This document shows positions 1-12,133 of a stretch of DNA of 64,000 nucleotides, piece by piece. The position numbers and the translations under genes were made by a program. Each line of letters begins with the position of its first letter. Position 1 is the stretch's first letter. This DNA comes from Microdochium bolleyi (Eukaryota; Ascomycota; Sordariomycetes; Xylariales; Microdochiaceae), in NCBI GenBank assembly GCA_001566295.1, contig KQ964259.1, positions 62,001 to 126,000 of the forward strand, written 5' to 3'. The notes beneath the pieces are model-generated. The model was given only the letters and a program-made list of their open reading frames with translations, was not told the origin of the DNA and ran no database searches.

Positions 1-135
1 ATTTCATACAAAGTTTGCAATGCCGTCATTGGATTTTATGAACATATGACTTTTGTGCATGCCAGTCTGGGCCCTGGCCAGCCGACGGGGCAACATCACG
101 ACCTTGAGCACTCCCGATTTTTGCTTTTTACCACC

Positions 136-1546
136 TCATACACGACTTTCGTAACGCATCTCGATCTGCGTTGTCCTGGTTATCTTGCGGTCTGCGAGGA
201 TCTCCTCCTCACTGTTGTTCGTACTGTCGAGGCGGGCGTGATACACACGGTTGCCCCCTCTGCCCCCCTTCAAGTCTCTCAGAGCAACGGGCTCGGCGTT
301 CGCTCTGACCGCACCGGGGTGCAACCGACCTGTGCCAACGCCCGCACCATTGCCGCTGCTGCCACTGCCGCCGCCGACGTCGCCCGACCCTTCCCCAGAG
401 CCCGCGCCCTGGCTCGTCTTGAGCTTGCGCGGCGCAATCCACTGCTTGGAGAAATTGTGTAGGGCGGGGACCGAGGCCGAGATGATGGCGATGTTGCATT
501 CCACGGTCGAGTAGACGAAGCCGATGCCATAGGACCAGTCGCCCATGCGAGGCGTATAGTAGAGCTCGACGAGCATGTGGAGGCGCAGGATGCTGAAGAT
601 GGTAACACTATGAGAGGACAAGGCAGTAGACGGTAAAGTTAGCGTCGCACTGGTAACTACTGACGATAAAAACGGAGGAAGGCACGCCGAAAAGGCGAAA
701 GTGACTTACACCACACCGGCACAGAGGACCGCGATGAGACCGATCTTGAGCTTCCGGGACATCTGGAGACCGGCGACGAGATATATCGGGATTGCGAGAA
801 CCAGGATGTCTGTCAGGACGGTAATGGACGAAGTGATGAGGTACTGCATGGGCTGGTTGTTGCAGACGCCCTCGACCGACCGGTTCCAGTATTTGTGCAC
901 GGGGACGCATGTAAAGATCGAAGCGAACAGAACGGCGATCAGGAGGGCGATGTTCGACCAGTTGAGCCAGTGGATGGCGCGTCGGAGCCCCCGCTTCTGC
1001 TCTCCCTCCAGGCGGAGGAGGAAGAAGAGGACGGATGACTTGACGAGTCCCAGCTGTGGGTTGTACAGCATGACGACGACGTAGTTGAAAATCCTGCCCA
1101 GTGTCGGGTCATATGGTGCCTGAGGGATCTGGTGCACGTGTACGCCGATGTAGGTGAGCTTGACCATGACATAGGATACTCCAGCCTCGGCCACGGCAAG
1201 GATCTGTAGGGTGTTTATGCTCACCGTCAGCAACTGTACCAACGAGGCGGGTGTGACGCAACGGTGCTCTCTTTATTTGATGCAACCAGCCACCAGGTGT
1301 ACTCACAGTAGCTACTATGATGAAGGCATCGTCGATTCCAAGCGCCCTGGTCTTGAAGCGCCAGCTCACGCGCAGGCCGACTATCATGACGGCAAGCACC
1401 GGGAACAGAACAATGATGGCAAGGCCGAACTGCTGCCGGGGCGTAGTCGGATACGTCGACAGATCGAGAGATTGTTGTGGCAGCGCCGGCGCCGGCGCCG
1501 GCGCCTGACGGGCGTACAGCCACCATAGCGCAGTTTCAAGCGCCAT
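136..1546 (-). CDS. SAT4-family rhodopsin-like integral membrane protein (copy 1)
   Basis: Predicted 411-residue multi-pass membrane protein of the fungal rhodopsin-like (SAT4/PTH11-related) class, whose members sit in the plasma membrane; the ligand is unknown. Exons on the minus strand are 1546-1307, 1233-710 and 607-136, joined by GT-AG introns of 73 and 102 bases with matching phases. The N-terminus is short and extracellular, followed by a helix (around LAIIVLFPVLAVMIVGLRV) and the family pattern R-ALGIDDAFI, in which the Asp pair starts helix 2. Later helices include the LYNPQLGLVKSSVLFFLLRL block and TDILVLAIPIYLVAGL. The C-terminal tail after about residue 330 is Gly/Ser-rich and probably cytoplasmic. 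A GGCGCC microsatellite encodes an Ala-Pro run near residue 20. The start at 1546 gives a normal N-terminus; an upstream in-frame start would add an unlikely 59 residues. Confidence 0.85.
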
Positions 1547-3909
1547 CGTAGCTAAGTATGCGTCAACTGCCCTCGTGGCAGATTCCCTCACAGACGAGTG
1601 TGGTAGGTATGATGACCGTGGTTCAAGTGCCAGCCCAAAGGCGGAGGGTGCGAACCAACAAGCGACTGCTGGCGGAGGAGCCGCTACATTTGAGTATGAT
1701 GCGCTGCTCGGCACCAGGAGCACGCCCTCGCCATTCCGCAGCGGCAGAGCTGGCCACAGTTAATATGTGTCGCGCCAATGCCGACAAGTTGCATGAGATG
1801 GTGGCTAGATTTGGAATGTGACTCTCGGCCGAACCAAACGTTCAAACTCCCGGGACAGAGTCTAGGATATGATACCAACCAGGGTTAGGGTGCAGATGCA
1901 CTCCCCGGTTTATGCCATCCCATCTGTACGAAGGTAGCATTCATGTTGAAAGTGCGTCCGTTCTCAAGGCGTCCGCCGGGCGTCCGCTGGGCTGGCGGAC
2001 GGGGACGGCGGAACACAGCCCTGTCACTCTTCAGGGTTGAAATTGTGGGCAAAACTTTGAACGCGCGGACAATGCTTGTCAAGCATGGATTACGATCCTA
2101 CCCCGTACGAGGGCACCAGCAACGCCCCTGCTTGGAGTGCGACACCGGTGAGCGGCTTTCGATGCCGCTTCAGGTTCTAGCACAGGGATAATTAATCAGC
2201 CGGCCAGCTTGCAGACTTGGTATCAGAGTCCTGGCGTCGCCAAGCTGCAACTGCAAAGGGATCATAAGTAGGCCCCTGGGCCGTGTCTTTGTGACGGTGC
2301 TGCCAATATCTTGTGCCCCTTGCACCGACCGACCTGCGTGGAACGTTCTCCTGCATGTGAGCGTATTTGCAAGAACGTGTGTAGGTGTATTTGACTTTGT
2401 AGAGAACGCCACTCGATGCCTGGCCGTTCAGTAAATTATCGGACTCGCCCACGACCTTGGGCTCTTGGTGCGGAGTATCCGTAGGAAGTACAGTCACTCG
2501 GCCGACAGCTACGTGGGAGGCGATCGCGCGGTCAGCAACAGCCACCACACTACGTCGACGCTTGCTCGCATGGCAAACAATCCGACGGAAATGCGCGTGA
2601 TCCTACAAGGTGACATGTTGCATGTGCAGTGTGTCGATGAACTTCTTTCGAGGGATGACAGGCAGGGAGTCTTCACTCGAAGGGGAGGAAACCCCGACCG
2701 GCCGGGGCCAAGAGACCAACATGTTTCGAAGAAAATGCAATGAACAAGGGGTACTGCGTATCCTGGCGCCCAACATTCCGCCAAGACGGGGAAACTCTAC
2801 TTGCGCGGGGCCGCCGGCTTCCAAGTGGCGCGGTTGGCCATAAGATGGCAGCTATGCAGTATGCGCCAATTGGGTCTTAGTCCCCTGGACAGGTTTGATT
2901 GGTACGCCAGACCAGGATCATTGCGCGTACCTGGCGTGGTCCGCCGTCCCAGTGTAGAGGTTGCGTACGGAGCACTCCTCAGCCTGCTCTCTGTACTGTG
3001 CATACTCAAAGCAGTAGAGCCTGGCTGGTCCATTCTTGTCATTGTTCTCCCGGTGGATGCCATTCTCTACTCAAGTATCCCCCCGGCCCGGCCCGATGGT
3101 GTGGGGAATCTTCAGGAGCTCGCATCATTTCTGTCGGAGCAGCTTCCGTCACTCCGCGGACCCTAGTCCGAAGATTTCGAGAGGGCCCTTGCTTCGATGC
3201 TGCCTACCGAAATGAGTGATGACTGTTGTTGGTCGCTGCTGCTTGGCATACGCCGGCATCCGTTGGAGCCGATCACGGCTGCAATCCGCAGAAGAAGGAG
3301 AATGGAGGTTAGATTCGGAATCGTGACTCGTCGAGATATATACTCGCTTTCCGGCGCGAACTAATCCCACGAGCGTGAGCTTGTCATGTAAGTAAGTATA
3401 CCCAGTGATTGGACAACTCCCTCCCGGAGCCGCACGGCACGGTGGCCATGGAAGATGTCCATGCTGTGGAACACGCCTCGGGATCTGCCGGCATATCTAT
3501 GGGGGAGCACTGCCACGATCCCGGAGATAGGACAGCAACAGGGATTCGCAATTTCATCTCACCCCCCTGGCTACAGGAAGATTACAGCTCTCTTCGCTGT
3601 TCTCGCAGTATTACCTACGCTGCAACCAGTTATTTTGCCACTTATGGACCAGAGTGGTGGAATGCGCGGCCCCAACCTGCTGGTGTGCATTGCATGCTGA
3701 ATCCGAGCCAACCTGCAAGTCCATGGCCACGTGCATGGAGGGTTCGCCGCAAGCTAGCTACCCCTGACGATGCAATGCACCTACTCTATGTAACCTTTAG
3801 ACAAGCCGCGTTCGTCTTCCTTCCGCTTTACCTTCATGTCTGATCGCAGGATTCTGGTCCCTCCCCTCCAGTCACTCCTCTGTGCTCACAGCCATCCCGC
3901 CCGATCAAG
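1547..3909. other. intergenic region, no gene recognised
   Basis: Only short, overlapping reading frames without recognisable motifs or paired splice signals occur here. The right end is the promoter side of the GMC oxidoreductase and carries pyrimidine-rich stretches close to its start codon. Confidence 0.5.
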
Positions 3910-6003
3910 ATGTATTCCTCCTCCTGGCTCGCTCGCTCCGTCGTGGTTGTCTGTCAGGCCGCTCTCCTCGTCCCATCCCCGGCGTCGCTTCTTGTCTCAG
4001 CCAAGCCCTGCACGCCCAAAGATGTCTACGACTACATTGTCGTTGGAAGTGGTCCCGGTGGCGGCGTCGTGGCCAGCAACCTCGCCTTAGCTGGCCACTC
4101 GGTCATGCTGATTGAGGCTGGCAGCGACGACAGTGCCAATCTGGGTACCGTCCTGCCAGCTCTCCAGTACCCGGCGGACCCGGCTCTCAAGTGGTCCTTC
4201 TTTGTCCAGCACCACACCGACCCCGAGGTCGAAAAGAAGAACCGGCTTCTGGTATGGACGCTGCCTAGCGGTGACTACTGGATGGGAAGTGCCGAAAAGG
4301 CACCTCAGGGAGCGGAGCTGAATGGCATCTGGTACCCTCGTGGTGCCGGGCTAGGTGGCAGCGCGCTCGTCAACGCCATGGCATCCGTCCTGCCAAACGA
4401 CGCCGACTGGGCTGAGATCGCCAACATCTCCGGCGACCAGACTTGGGCCCCCCAGCACATGCGCGACATCTTTATCAAGGTCGAGCGCAACCGCTATCTC
4501 AGGGCCAACGACTCCAGGGCAGGCCATGGCTTCAACGGCTTCATGGATATCGGCCTCGGCGACTCCGATTTCTACAAGACGCAGCCTGGCCGCCTGGCTT
4601 TCCTGGGTCAGCTCGCCTCGGACCAGGCTGGCGTGCAGCTCTCCGAGGAGCAGGTTCTCGCACAGCTAGAACGCGATGGCAACTACCTGGGCGCCTCCCG
4701 CGACTCTGCCCTCGGCACCTATGGCCTGCCCATGCACAACAACAACGCCGGCCGCCGGTGGTCGCCCCGAGACCTTGTCCTCGACACAGTTGGTGCTGGC
4801 CATAAGCTCAAGCTCCAGCTCGAATCGCTCGCCACCAAGATCCTCTTCGACCAGACCTCGGCTTCCCCCAGAGCTATTGGTGTCGAGTATCTCGAGGGCA
4901 AGGGCGTCTACAAGGGCACGTGGGAGTATGCCAAGCGCCCAGCCCCTCAGGGGACTCTCAAGCGTGCCTTCGCTCGCAAGGAGGTCATTGTCAGCGGCGG
5001 TGCCTTCAACACTCCCCAGCTCCTCCAGCTTAGCGGTGTCGGCGATGCCGAGCACCTGAAATCCCTCGGCATTAAGGTTGTCGCCAATCTGCCCGGTGTC
5101 GGTCGTAACCTCCGCGACAATCAGGAGCTGCCCGTTGCCGGCCTCAGCCCACAGAACATCACCACCACCGGCCGCGATCCTGCCTGGGCGACCTGCACTC
5201 GCGGCGCCCCGGGCGACCCCTGTCTCGAGGCTTGGAAGAACGGCCAAGGCCCCTACGCCGCGCCCTCTGGCAACAGCGAGTCCGCATTCCTCAAGACTGA
5301 CCACTCGCCCAACGGCGCGCGTGATGTCATTACCTTTGGGTGAGTCTATGCCTTCCCTCGACCCCTTGGCCCAGTACATCCTAGGCGACTAACCTCGATC
5401 GTTTTCTGTAGTCCGCCCGGTGTCCTCCGCGGTTTCTTCCCTCCCACTAACCAGACCGACGTCGGCCTTTTCACCGACCTGCCCAGCACCCTGTGGCGCA
5501 GCCTGGCGCGCATGAGCGTTCAGAGCAACGCCGGCTACGTCAAGATCAAGTCGAGCGACCCCACCGACATCCCGGAGATCAACATCGCCCAGTACGAGTC
5601 GCCCGTCGGCGGCGACGTCGACCTCGGCGCCATGATGGACGCGGTAGCTTGGGTCCGCCGCAACATGGCCGCGCTCCCTGCGCCCTTCGGACCCGTCGAG
5701 ACCATCATCGAGCCCCCCTGCCCGAGCGGTTGGGACCGCGCCACGGGCTACTGCAGCGATCCCGAGGAGGACAAGCAGTGGATCTACGAGCAAAGCTTCG
5801 GCCACCACGTCGTCGGCACCTGCAAGATCGGCCCCGCGAGCGACAAGCTCGCCGTGCTCGACAGCAAGTTCCGCGTCCACGGCATCAAGGGCCTGCGCGT
5901 CGTTGATGCCAGCATCTTCCCCATCAGCCCCGGCGGTTTCCCTGCACTCCCGACTGTCATCATCGGCCAGAAGGCGAGTGATGACATTCTCGCTGATGCT
6001 TGA
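3910..6003 (+). CDS. secreted GMC-family FAD oxidoreductase
   Basis: Predicted 673-residue glucose-methanol-choline oxidoreductase, which oxidises an alcohol or sugar-like substrate with FAD. Exons are 3910-5339 and 5412-6003 around a 72-base intron. Residues 1-31 form a hydrophobic signal peptide, so secretion is likely. The FAD-binding GSGPGGG motif lies at about residues 46-52, and an ESG-type substrate-domain signature is visible around KEVIVSGGAFNTPQLLQLSG. The C-terminal active-site block reads FGHHVVGTCKIG, which provides the general-base His. The place where many family members carry a second His or Asn reads SPGGFPALPT, so that residue appears to be Phe. That variant may define a subfamily with altered chemistry. 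The substrate cannot be named from sequence. The ABC transporter 2 kb downstream is on the same strand but too far away to imply co-transcription. Confidence 0.9.
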
Positions 6004-7966
6004 ATGGACTGCTTGGTACTGGACTTTTTCTTAGACACTGGGTTAAGCTACTCCACGGCCACATAGTAATCGTTCGTGCCCGCATTAATGTTAAATACAA
6101 GTTTTCCCACTTAATTGAATTGAAGCTGAAAAGTGCAGCTCATCATTGTCGCCCTTGATACTGATGCTGTGATAGAGATGACGGAGGCCCACCCCTACTA
6201 CGATATCAGATGTATGACTGTGAGGTGAGCATACTTGAGTTCGCAAATGGGACCTTCCCAGATGAAGCAGAAGTCAGACTGGTGATCGCAGAGCTTGAGA
6301 CGTCAGTGATTCCCTGGCAAATCTGATCATATAACGTGAGATCATAATAGTCTCTAGCATAGGAGTTATCTGGCATGGGAGGAGGTTGTTCGCCATGACA
6401 TAGTGTATCCCAGCGCAGCAACATCGGCCATCGGTGCATGGCCAGTGAAGCAAGTGTACTGTTGTCAGTAAAGATTGCCGGACTCGGGCGTCTTCCCTCG
6501 CTGGATTGGCGAATCAACTTGTCGCGGGTCGCTGGAAAGTGAAGTCACCATGACGAGGACGGAAGCTTCCTCATGGTGGAGGGCCCTCTTGTTCCTGCCT
6601 GTACCGGTGACAACTTGATGGGAGGTGGCCGTCCAGTACGGGAGGAGACTATATCGAGCCAGGGGAGAAAACTACCATACTCTCAAGTAAAGCAGCTAAA
6701 CAAAACGCCCGCAGTTCGTAAGTCGAGGATGTAAGCGGATTGTGGGCGGGCTCCACTGTGGTAGTGAAAGCCGACGGACAAGGCGATACTCGCAGGCTAG
6801 TCCCTATTCGGACCTCTTCGGATCACCCCGTCGGGGACCTCGCAGGCTAGTCCTCTTTCGGACCACTCCCATCACTGGGACCAGAGCCTCATCTTTTCTT
6901 GACCCATCACGCCTACATTCTTGCCTCTACATAGTTGTCCTACCCGTCAGATAACTGACCGAAGAGGCTATGAGGCTAAGTCCGTCTCAACAGGAAACGA
7001 TGCGAAGCTGGAGCTGCCTTTGTCATTTTGTGGACCAAAGACGTTGACAACCGGGCCCTACAGTCGTGTAACAGGGGGGCCTCGTCCTCTATGCTTCAAC
7101 CTCGGAAAGGCAGTGTAGACTAGGTGTTGATTTTCCTCGTGGCGCTTTCGACTTCGGGGATCTTGGGTCTCTAGAGGCAGACGCGTCATCACGTGAGGAG
7201 TCTGAGAACCCGTGTCGACAACACAAGATTTACTTAACCGGCCAATATACCACAATATACTCCTCAATAACCTCTTCTCCATGTCGATGTGTCCATCCGG
7301 AGCAAACATGGAAGTGAGCGAGCATCGCAACGACCCGCCAAAACGACCAGCCTGGTTCGTTACACAAGGGTGGATCATATAGACCGGTGCTCGGAAGCTA
7401 AGACGAACATGGACCCTGACTGTCTAAACATAGGCACTTCCCTGAATGAATGTGAGAGTGGATTGTATCGGGCATCTTACCCATCGTGTTCAGCAGCAAA
7501 ATCGCTCCCAGTCGACCGCTACAGCTCAGCTACATCGGGTGGGGACTTGCTGTATCTGGACGCTGCCGAGCTGAAATGCACAGCACATACCCGACCCATC
7601 AGCCGGCCCCTCGCGTCAGCGTCAGCAGCACCCCGGCAATCCACCATCGCAGCCATTTGCAAATGGTTCTGTGTGACAACGAGCACACAGAAATCAGCAC
7701 CGGAAAATTCTGCTGTGTGGATGACTGCATGATTGTCCATGTAAGTCGAGTAGAGAAGGCAAGAGAACAGGACCAGCGGGAATCTCGGGGACCTTGGGCT
7801 TCATTTAAGTTGCCCACCAGGCCACGACTTGTCTCCTGCCTTGATTCCAATATCTCTCCACGGCAAAACAAACACTATCTCCCTTCACTTGACCACTTTG
7901 AGACTTCCTTTCGAGTCATTTGCCGTCAGCACCAACAGCCTGTCAGACTAGAGAGGCCACGACAAG
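6004..7966. other. intergenic region with an imperfect 50-bp repeat
   Basis: No gene recognised. Two copies of a 24-base block beginning CGCAGGCTAGTCC lie at about 6791 and 6841, exactly 50 bases apart. The last few hundred bases serve as the upstream region of the ABC transporter. Confidence 0.45.
6791..6864. repeat. imperfect direct repeat, 50-bp spacing
   Basis: CGCAGGCTAGTCC followed by TATTCGGACC (first copy) or TCTTTCGGACC (second copy); the two copies start at 6791 and 6841. The material between them does not match well, so only the first half of each unit is conserved. Confidence 0.6.
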
Positions 7967-9936
7967 ATGTCCGACATTGAGATGATGGCTGGCAACGGCC
8001 ACGCCCAGCTCACCAATACCTACATCCGTAGTTTCGGATGGAGAGGCATATCGGTGACCGTTAAGGACCGCCAATCGAAGGGGCAGAAGGAGATACTGTC
8101 TGATATCAACGGTTCTGTCAAGGCGGGCGAGCTGCTGGCACTGATGGGCCCTTCGTACGTCGACATCTCACCAACCAGAATAGGTCGCCCGAGCTTTGTA
8201 CTGATTTCAACTATCGAAACAGGGGTTCTGGAAAATCGACGTTGCTTAATTTCCTTGCTCACCGTGCCGCTTCTTCCAATACGGAAGTTCAGGGTAATGT
8301 GTTCATCAACGGTCAAGACCCCGATCCCATAACATTTCGCCGTGTATCTGCCTACGTCGAGCAGGAAGACGCACTCGTCGGTTCCCTGACGGTCCGCGAG
8401 ACGCTCAACTTTGCTGCGCGTCTGGCTCTGCCTCCGACCGTCAGCAAGGCAGAGCGTGTGCGAAGAATCGAGTCTCTTCTGACGGCCTTTGGACTGCAAG
8501 GCCAGGTAAACACCCTGGTCGGCACTCCCATCCGGAAGGGAATCTCTGGCGGGCAGAAGCGCCGGCTCAGTGTGGCTGCTCAGCTGATCACGAGCCCCAA
8601 GATCCTCTTCCTGGACGAGCCAACCTCTGGTCTCGATTCCGCCGCGTCCTTGCAGGTCATTAGCTTCATCAAGGCCATCGCCAAGGAGCACAACTTGATT
8701 GTGATTGCGTCCATCCACCAGCCCTCCACATCGACCTTTGACATGTTCGACAAGCTCCTCCTGCTCTCGCGGGGCGCTACCGCCTACAGCGGCCCCGTCT
8801 CCAAAATCCAGGATTACTTCGCTGCCTGCGGAGTTCCCATCCCTCTCTACATGAATCCGGCCGAATTCATCATCGACCTCGTCAATACCGACTTCACCCA
8901 CGACCGAGCCAAAGTTGACGAACATTTGAGCAAGGTCTACTGGTCGTGGCAACAGTCACCTCTTGCAGCGGCTCTCGTTACAGAGTTGACCGAAGAGATG
9001 GACTTCCGCCCTATGGGCAGCGACAAGGCTGATACCGATATGCTTGGCGAGACCGCTGGCGGAGTGGCGATTCTCCTGGCCTTGATCCACCGGTCACTCA
9101 TCAAGTCTTACCGGGACGTGTTTGCCTATGGCATCCGCATAGCCATGTACATGGGCCTGGCTATCATGATGGGCACCGTCTGGCTCCGCCTCAGCCCGAG
9201 CCAGGGCAACATCCAGTCCTTCATCAACGCCATCTTTTTCGGTGGTGCCTTCATGTCCTTCATGGCCGTTGCCTACATCCCCGCGTTCCTCGAGGACCGA
9301 GCGCTCTACGTCAAGGAGCGCGCCAATGGCCTCTACGGCCCGACCTCTTTCCTGGTCGCCAACTTCATCACGGGCGTGCCCTACCTGTTCCTCATATCCG
9401 TGCTCTTCTCCGTGGTGGCCTACTGGCTGGCCAACTTCCGCCCCGCGGCCGACGCCTTCCTCACCTGGGTCATGTGGCTCTTCCTGGACCTCGTCGCGGC
9501 CGAGTCCCTCGTCGTGCTCATCAGCTCCCTGGTGCCCAACTTCGTCGTCGCCCTGGCCGCCACCGCGTTCGCCAACGGCCTCTGGATGTGCACGGGCGGC
9601 TTCCTCGTGCCGCCGCAGACGCTCAACCCGTTCTGGCGTTACATCTTTCACTACATCGACTACCAGGCCTACGTCTTCCAGGGCATGATGGTCAACGAGT
9701 TCGGCTCGAGGAGCTACAGCTGCGACGTCGTGCCAGGGCCCCCCGGACGCCCGCAAGAGTGCACCTGCCTCTACCAGACGGACCTCGCCGACCAGTGCCT
9801 CGTAGACGGCAAGGCCGTGCTCGCCAACTACAACTATGGCCTGGGTCAGACGGGCAAGTGGGTCGGCATTCTCCTGGCCATCACCGTCGGCTATCGCGCC
9901 CTGGGCTGGCTTGTCCTGTACTTGAGACGCACTTAG
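7967..9936 (+). CDS. ABCG-type half-size ABC transporter
   Basis: Predicted 633-residue half-transporter with ATPase-then-membrane order, as in the White/Adp1-like ABCG family; it should dimerise and export lipophilic or small organic compounds. Exons are 7967-8154 and 8223-9936; the 68-base intron interrupts the Walker A Ser codon. Motifs in order: Walker A GPSGSGKS at residues 61-68, signature SGGQKRRLSV from about 171, Walker B ILFLDEPTSG from about 190 and switch His at about 228. About six membrane helices follow from residue 375, with a large Cys-containing loop before the last helix and a short basic C-terminus (YLRRT). All catalytic motifs are intact. The cargo is unknown; self-protection or sterol/lipid export are possibilities, not evidence. 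Confidence 0.92.
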
Positions 9937-10393
9937 ATGACGTGTTGTCTAAAGCAGTGCTATCTCCAAACCCATACCCGTCACTTTTGTCTTTATTCCT
10001 CCTGGCGTTCCGGGCCGTATCTGGATTTTGCATTGTTGCTCATACATCATAATGTGTCTCGATAGCGCAGACGTACGTGGATAGTTCAGCAAGGGTCCAG
10101 GATCATCCCTCGCGCTTGAATCGATACTGAAAATACCGCTCAGACGTCATACTCCAAACTGTCCAATTCTGTCTACTACCATGTAACAAGCGCATTCGTA
10201 GTTATGAGCACCCTTGGTAAAATACCAGTCTGCTCAGTCTATGTCCCATGTAATTCATATGTACAAGCCTCTGCACGCCTTGAACAACCGCCCTCAGGCC
10301 CATCACTTCACTAAATCGCGTCAAGGGAGTCCTGGTAGTCGGATATACAGACATCCGCTGAACGTCAAAGCCCTTGCAGACCACTCCCTGCAT
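9937..10393. other. convergent intergenic region
   Basis: Lies between the 3' ends of the plus-strand ABC transporter and the minus-strand SnoaL-like gene. No further feature seen. Confidence 0.5.
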
Positions 10394-11032
10394 CTAGTTG
10401 GCCGGGAACGTCTCGTTTTGATCCCACTATGACGCCGTTAGCGCTCTATATTGAATGACCAATACTTTGTTCCTCTTCCCTTTCATATCTCGAGTCTGAA
10501 TTGCGTCGCGGAAAGAGAGGGGGCAAGACTTACGTGCTCCACGATGCACCCGCCCTCCCACCGGAAACGGTCGACGACCGCCCCAAAGTCGCTCGTGTAG
10601 TTCAGCCAGCCCATGTTCCCGCGGAACGTCGTGTTGAAGACGGTGATGTTCAGCCCGGGCCAGATCGGCGACAGGACGTTCCAGGCGGCGGCGGAGCCGT
10701 TCGCGACGAACGGGTTGTGGTTCTGCGGGGCGGAGGTCAGTCAGCGGGATGGGCTTTCGAGCTGTATTTGGAGTCACTGTTGCAAGATTGGTGCTTGGGT
10801 TTTGAGTAACACGCACAATGTAGTCTGCTGCGATGAAGGTGAACGCGTCGGTGATATTCTTGGTGACGAGGAAGGAGTCCGCAAACTCATTGAACCGCGC
10901 TTCGGTGTTGCATTCTGTCGGCGCTGGCGTCGTCCGCACACAGGGCGGAGGCGCGGGCAGGGTTGTGTTGTTCTGTGCGTGGACGGCGGCGCCGTAGACG
11001 GGCAGGAGGACGAGGATGCTCGAGACACGCAT
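10394..11032 (-). CDS. small secreted SnoaL-like (NTF2-fold) protein
   Basis: Predicted 145-residue secreted protein with a SnoaL-like fold, a small alpha+beta barrel used by polyketide cyclases and many uncharacterised fungal proteins. Exons on the minus strand are 11032-10817, 10722-10534 and a tiny 11-codon terminal exon 10426-10394; all three junctions agree in phase. The first 19 residues form a signal peptide ending Ala-Val-His-Ala. The domain shows the family pattern Asp-Tyr-Ile-x-His-Asn-Pro, the His-Asn-Pro spanning the first intron, an Asn-Gly-Ser-Ala-Ala-Ala-Trp turn, and a final Glu-His-Trp-Asp strand restored by the last exon. Several Asn-x-Thr/Ser sites suggest N-glycosylation. 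Catalysis is not established; no polyketide gene is nearby. Confidence 0.8.
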
Positions 11033-11138
11033 GGTTGGGCTGGTGGACTTATGATTGGAGGGACTCGAGACTGTTGGAGTGGTCACAGGCTGTCTGATGC
11101 TCTGGAGCAGCTGGTGAATGCGGGTTGGTGGTTCTCGC

Positions 11139-11146
11139 CTTATATG
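11139..11146 (-). promoter_or_regulatory. TATA-like element of the SnoaL-like gene
   Basis: CATATAAG on the minus strand, about 107 bases 5' of the start codon, a typical position for a fungal TATA element. Inference from sequence and spacing only. Confidence 0.35.
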
Positions 11147-12003
11147 CAAGATAGACGAGTAGGTCTATATAAGCATCCCCAAAGTGCCGAGGCAGTGATC
11201 CCATCACGGTATTGCACCAGCACTGCCCTGGGCACTTACGTAGCATCCGAACCCTAGATTCAGCCTGGCTGCCTGACCGCTTTGCTCCCAATGGTCGACA
11301 GCCCACACAGCACGATCGGCAAGTGCCGATGCATGAGCCGAGATTTGGTTCTCACGACTCCACAACACTCAACCTTAATTGGAGCGTCCAGCAAGGTACA
11401 GCGTGATAATGCCTCCCTTATTGTAGTCGAATGAGGCGCAAGACCCCGTGGCGAGCATCGCCTCTAGGTTTGCAAGGGTGTCGTGTTACTTATCGGAGCC
11501 ACGCGTTTTTACACAGCCACGGGCGTTGTTTGATTCGCCGGCGCGTTCATGCGAGCTTCTCACTATTCCAATGAGGAAAGAAACGGGGGTTTTCTAGTGA
11601 GCAGCATGATCCCTGTCACGCCAATCTAACGCGAGGTGCATTCGTCATAATTGAAACAATCCAGACCAGTAACCTGTTTATCTCAACCCGCTACCTGGCT
11701 CATCCCTCGCTCTGCCTGCCTTTATTGGCGAACCCAGCGCTGACGCCACAGCTCACCCGATCCGGGAGAGGCCGCGTACGCGTAAGCATAGGCGAAAACG
11801 TATCGACTGCTTACCCAATCCTCTTGGCAACAATGCTCAGAGGTGCATCGCAGACCGATCCGTATCATTTGACCACAGGCACAGACGCGAAGGTTTTCCC
11901 CCCTGACCGTCAATGGTACACTTGGTGTCTGCCTGAGCATGGCGTATGATGAGTTTCGTGCTATTCGGATCATTGCCTTCGACGCCCTGCATTTATGGCC
12001 CAG

Positions 12004-12133
12004 ACTCTGCAACTTGAACCCCCCGTCTGGCAAGACAGCATGCATGTCGCGTGCCGGCCATCGCGACCACTCTGCAACTTGAACCCCCCGTCTGGCAAGA
12101 CAGCATGCATGTCGCGTGCCGGCCATCGCGACC
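12004..12133. repeat. perfect 65-bp tandem duplication
   Basis: Two identical 65-base units, 12004-12068 and 12069-12133, each beginning ACTCTGCAACTTGAACC and ending GGCCATCGCGACC. No third copy is present. Perfect identity suggests a recent slippage or repair event, or an assembly duplication. Confidence 0.95.

Noticed and set aside
4666..5379. 237-codon minus-strand frame within the GMC oxidoreductase
   Set aside because: Shadow of the real coding frame with biased composition and no motif.
8020..8952. 310-codon minus-strand frame over the ABC transporter
   Set aside because: Opposite an intact ABCG ATPase domain; no independent domain or splice support.
3910..9936. GMC oxidoreductase plus ABC transporter as a secondary-metabolite cluster
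   Set aside because: No backbone synthase within reach, 2 kb between the two genes, and both families are common outside such clusters.
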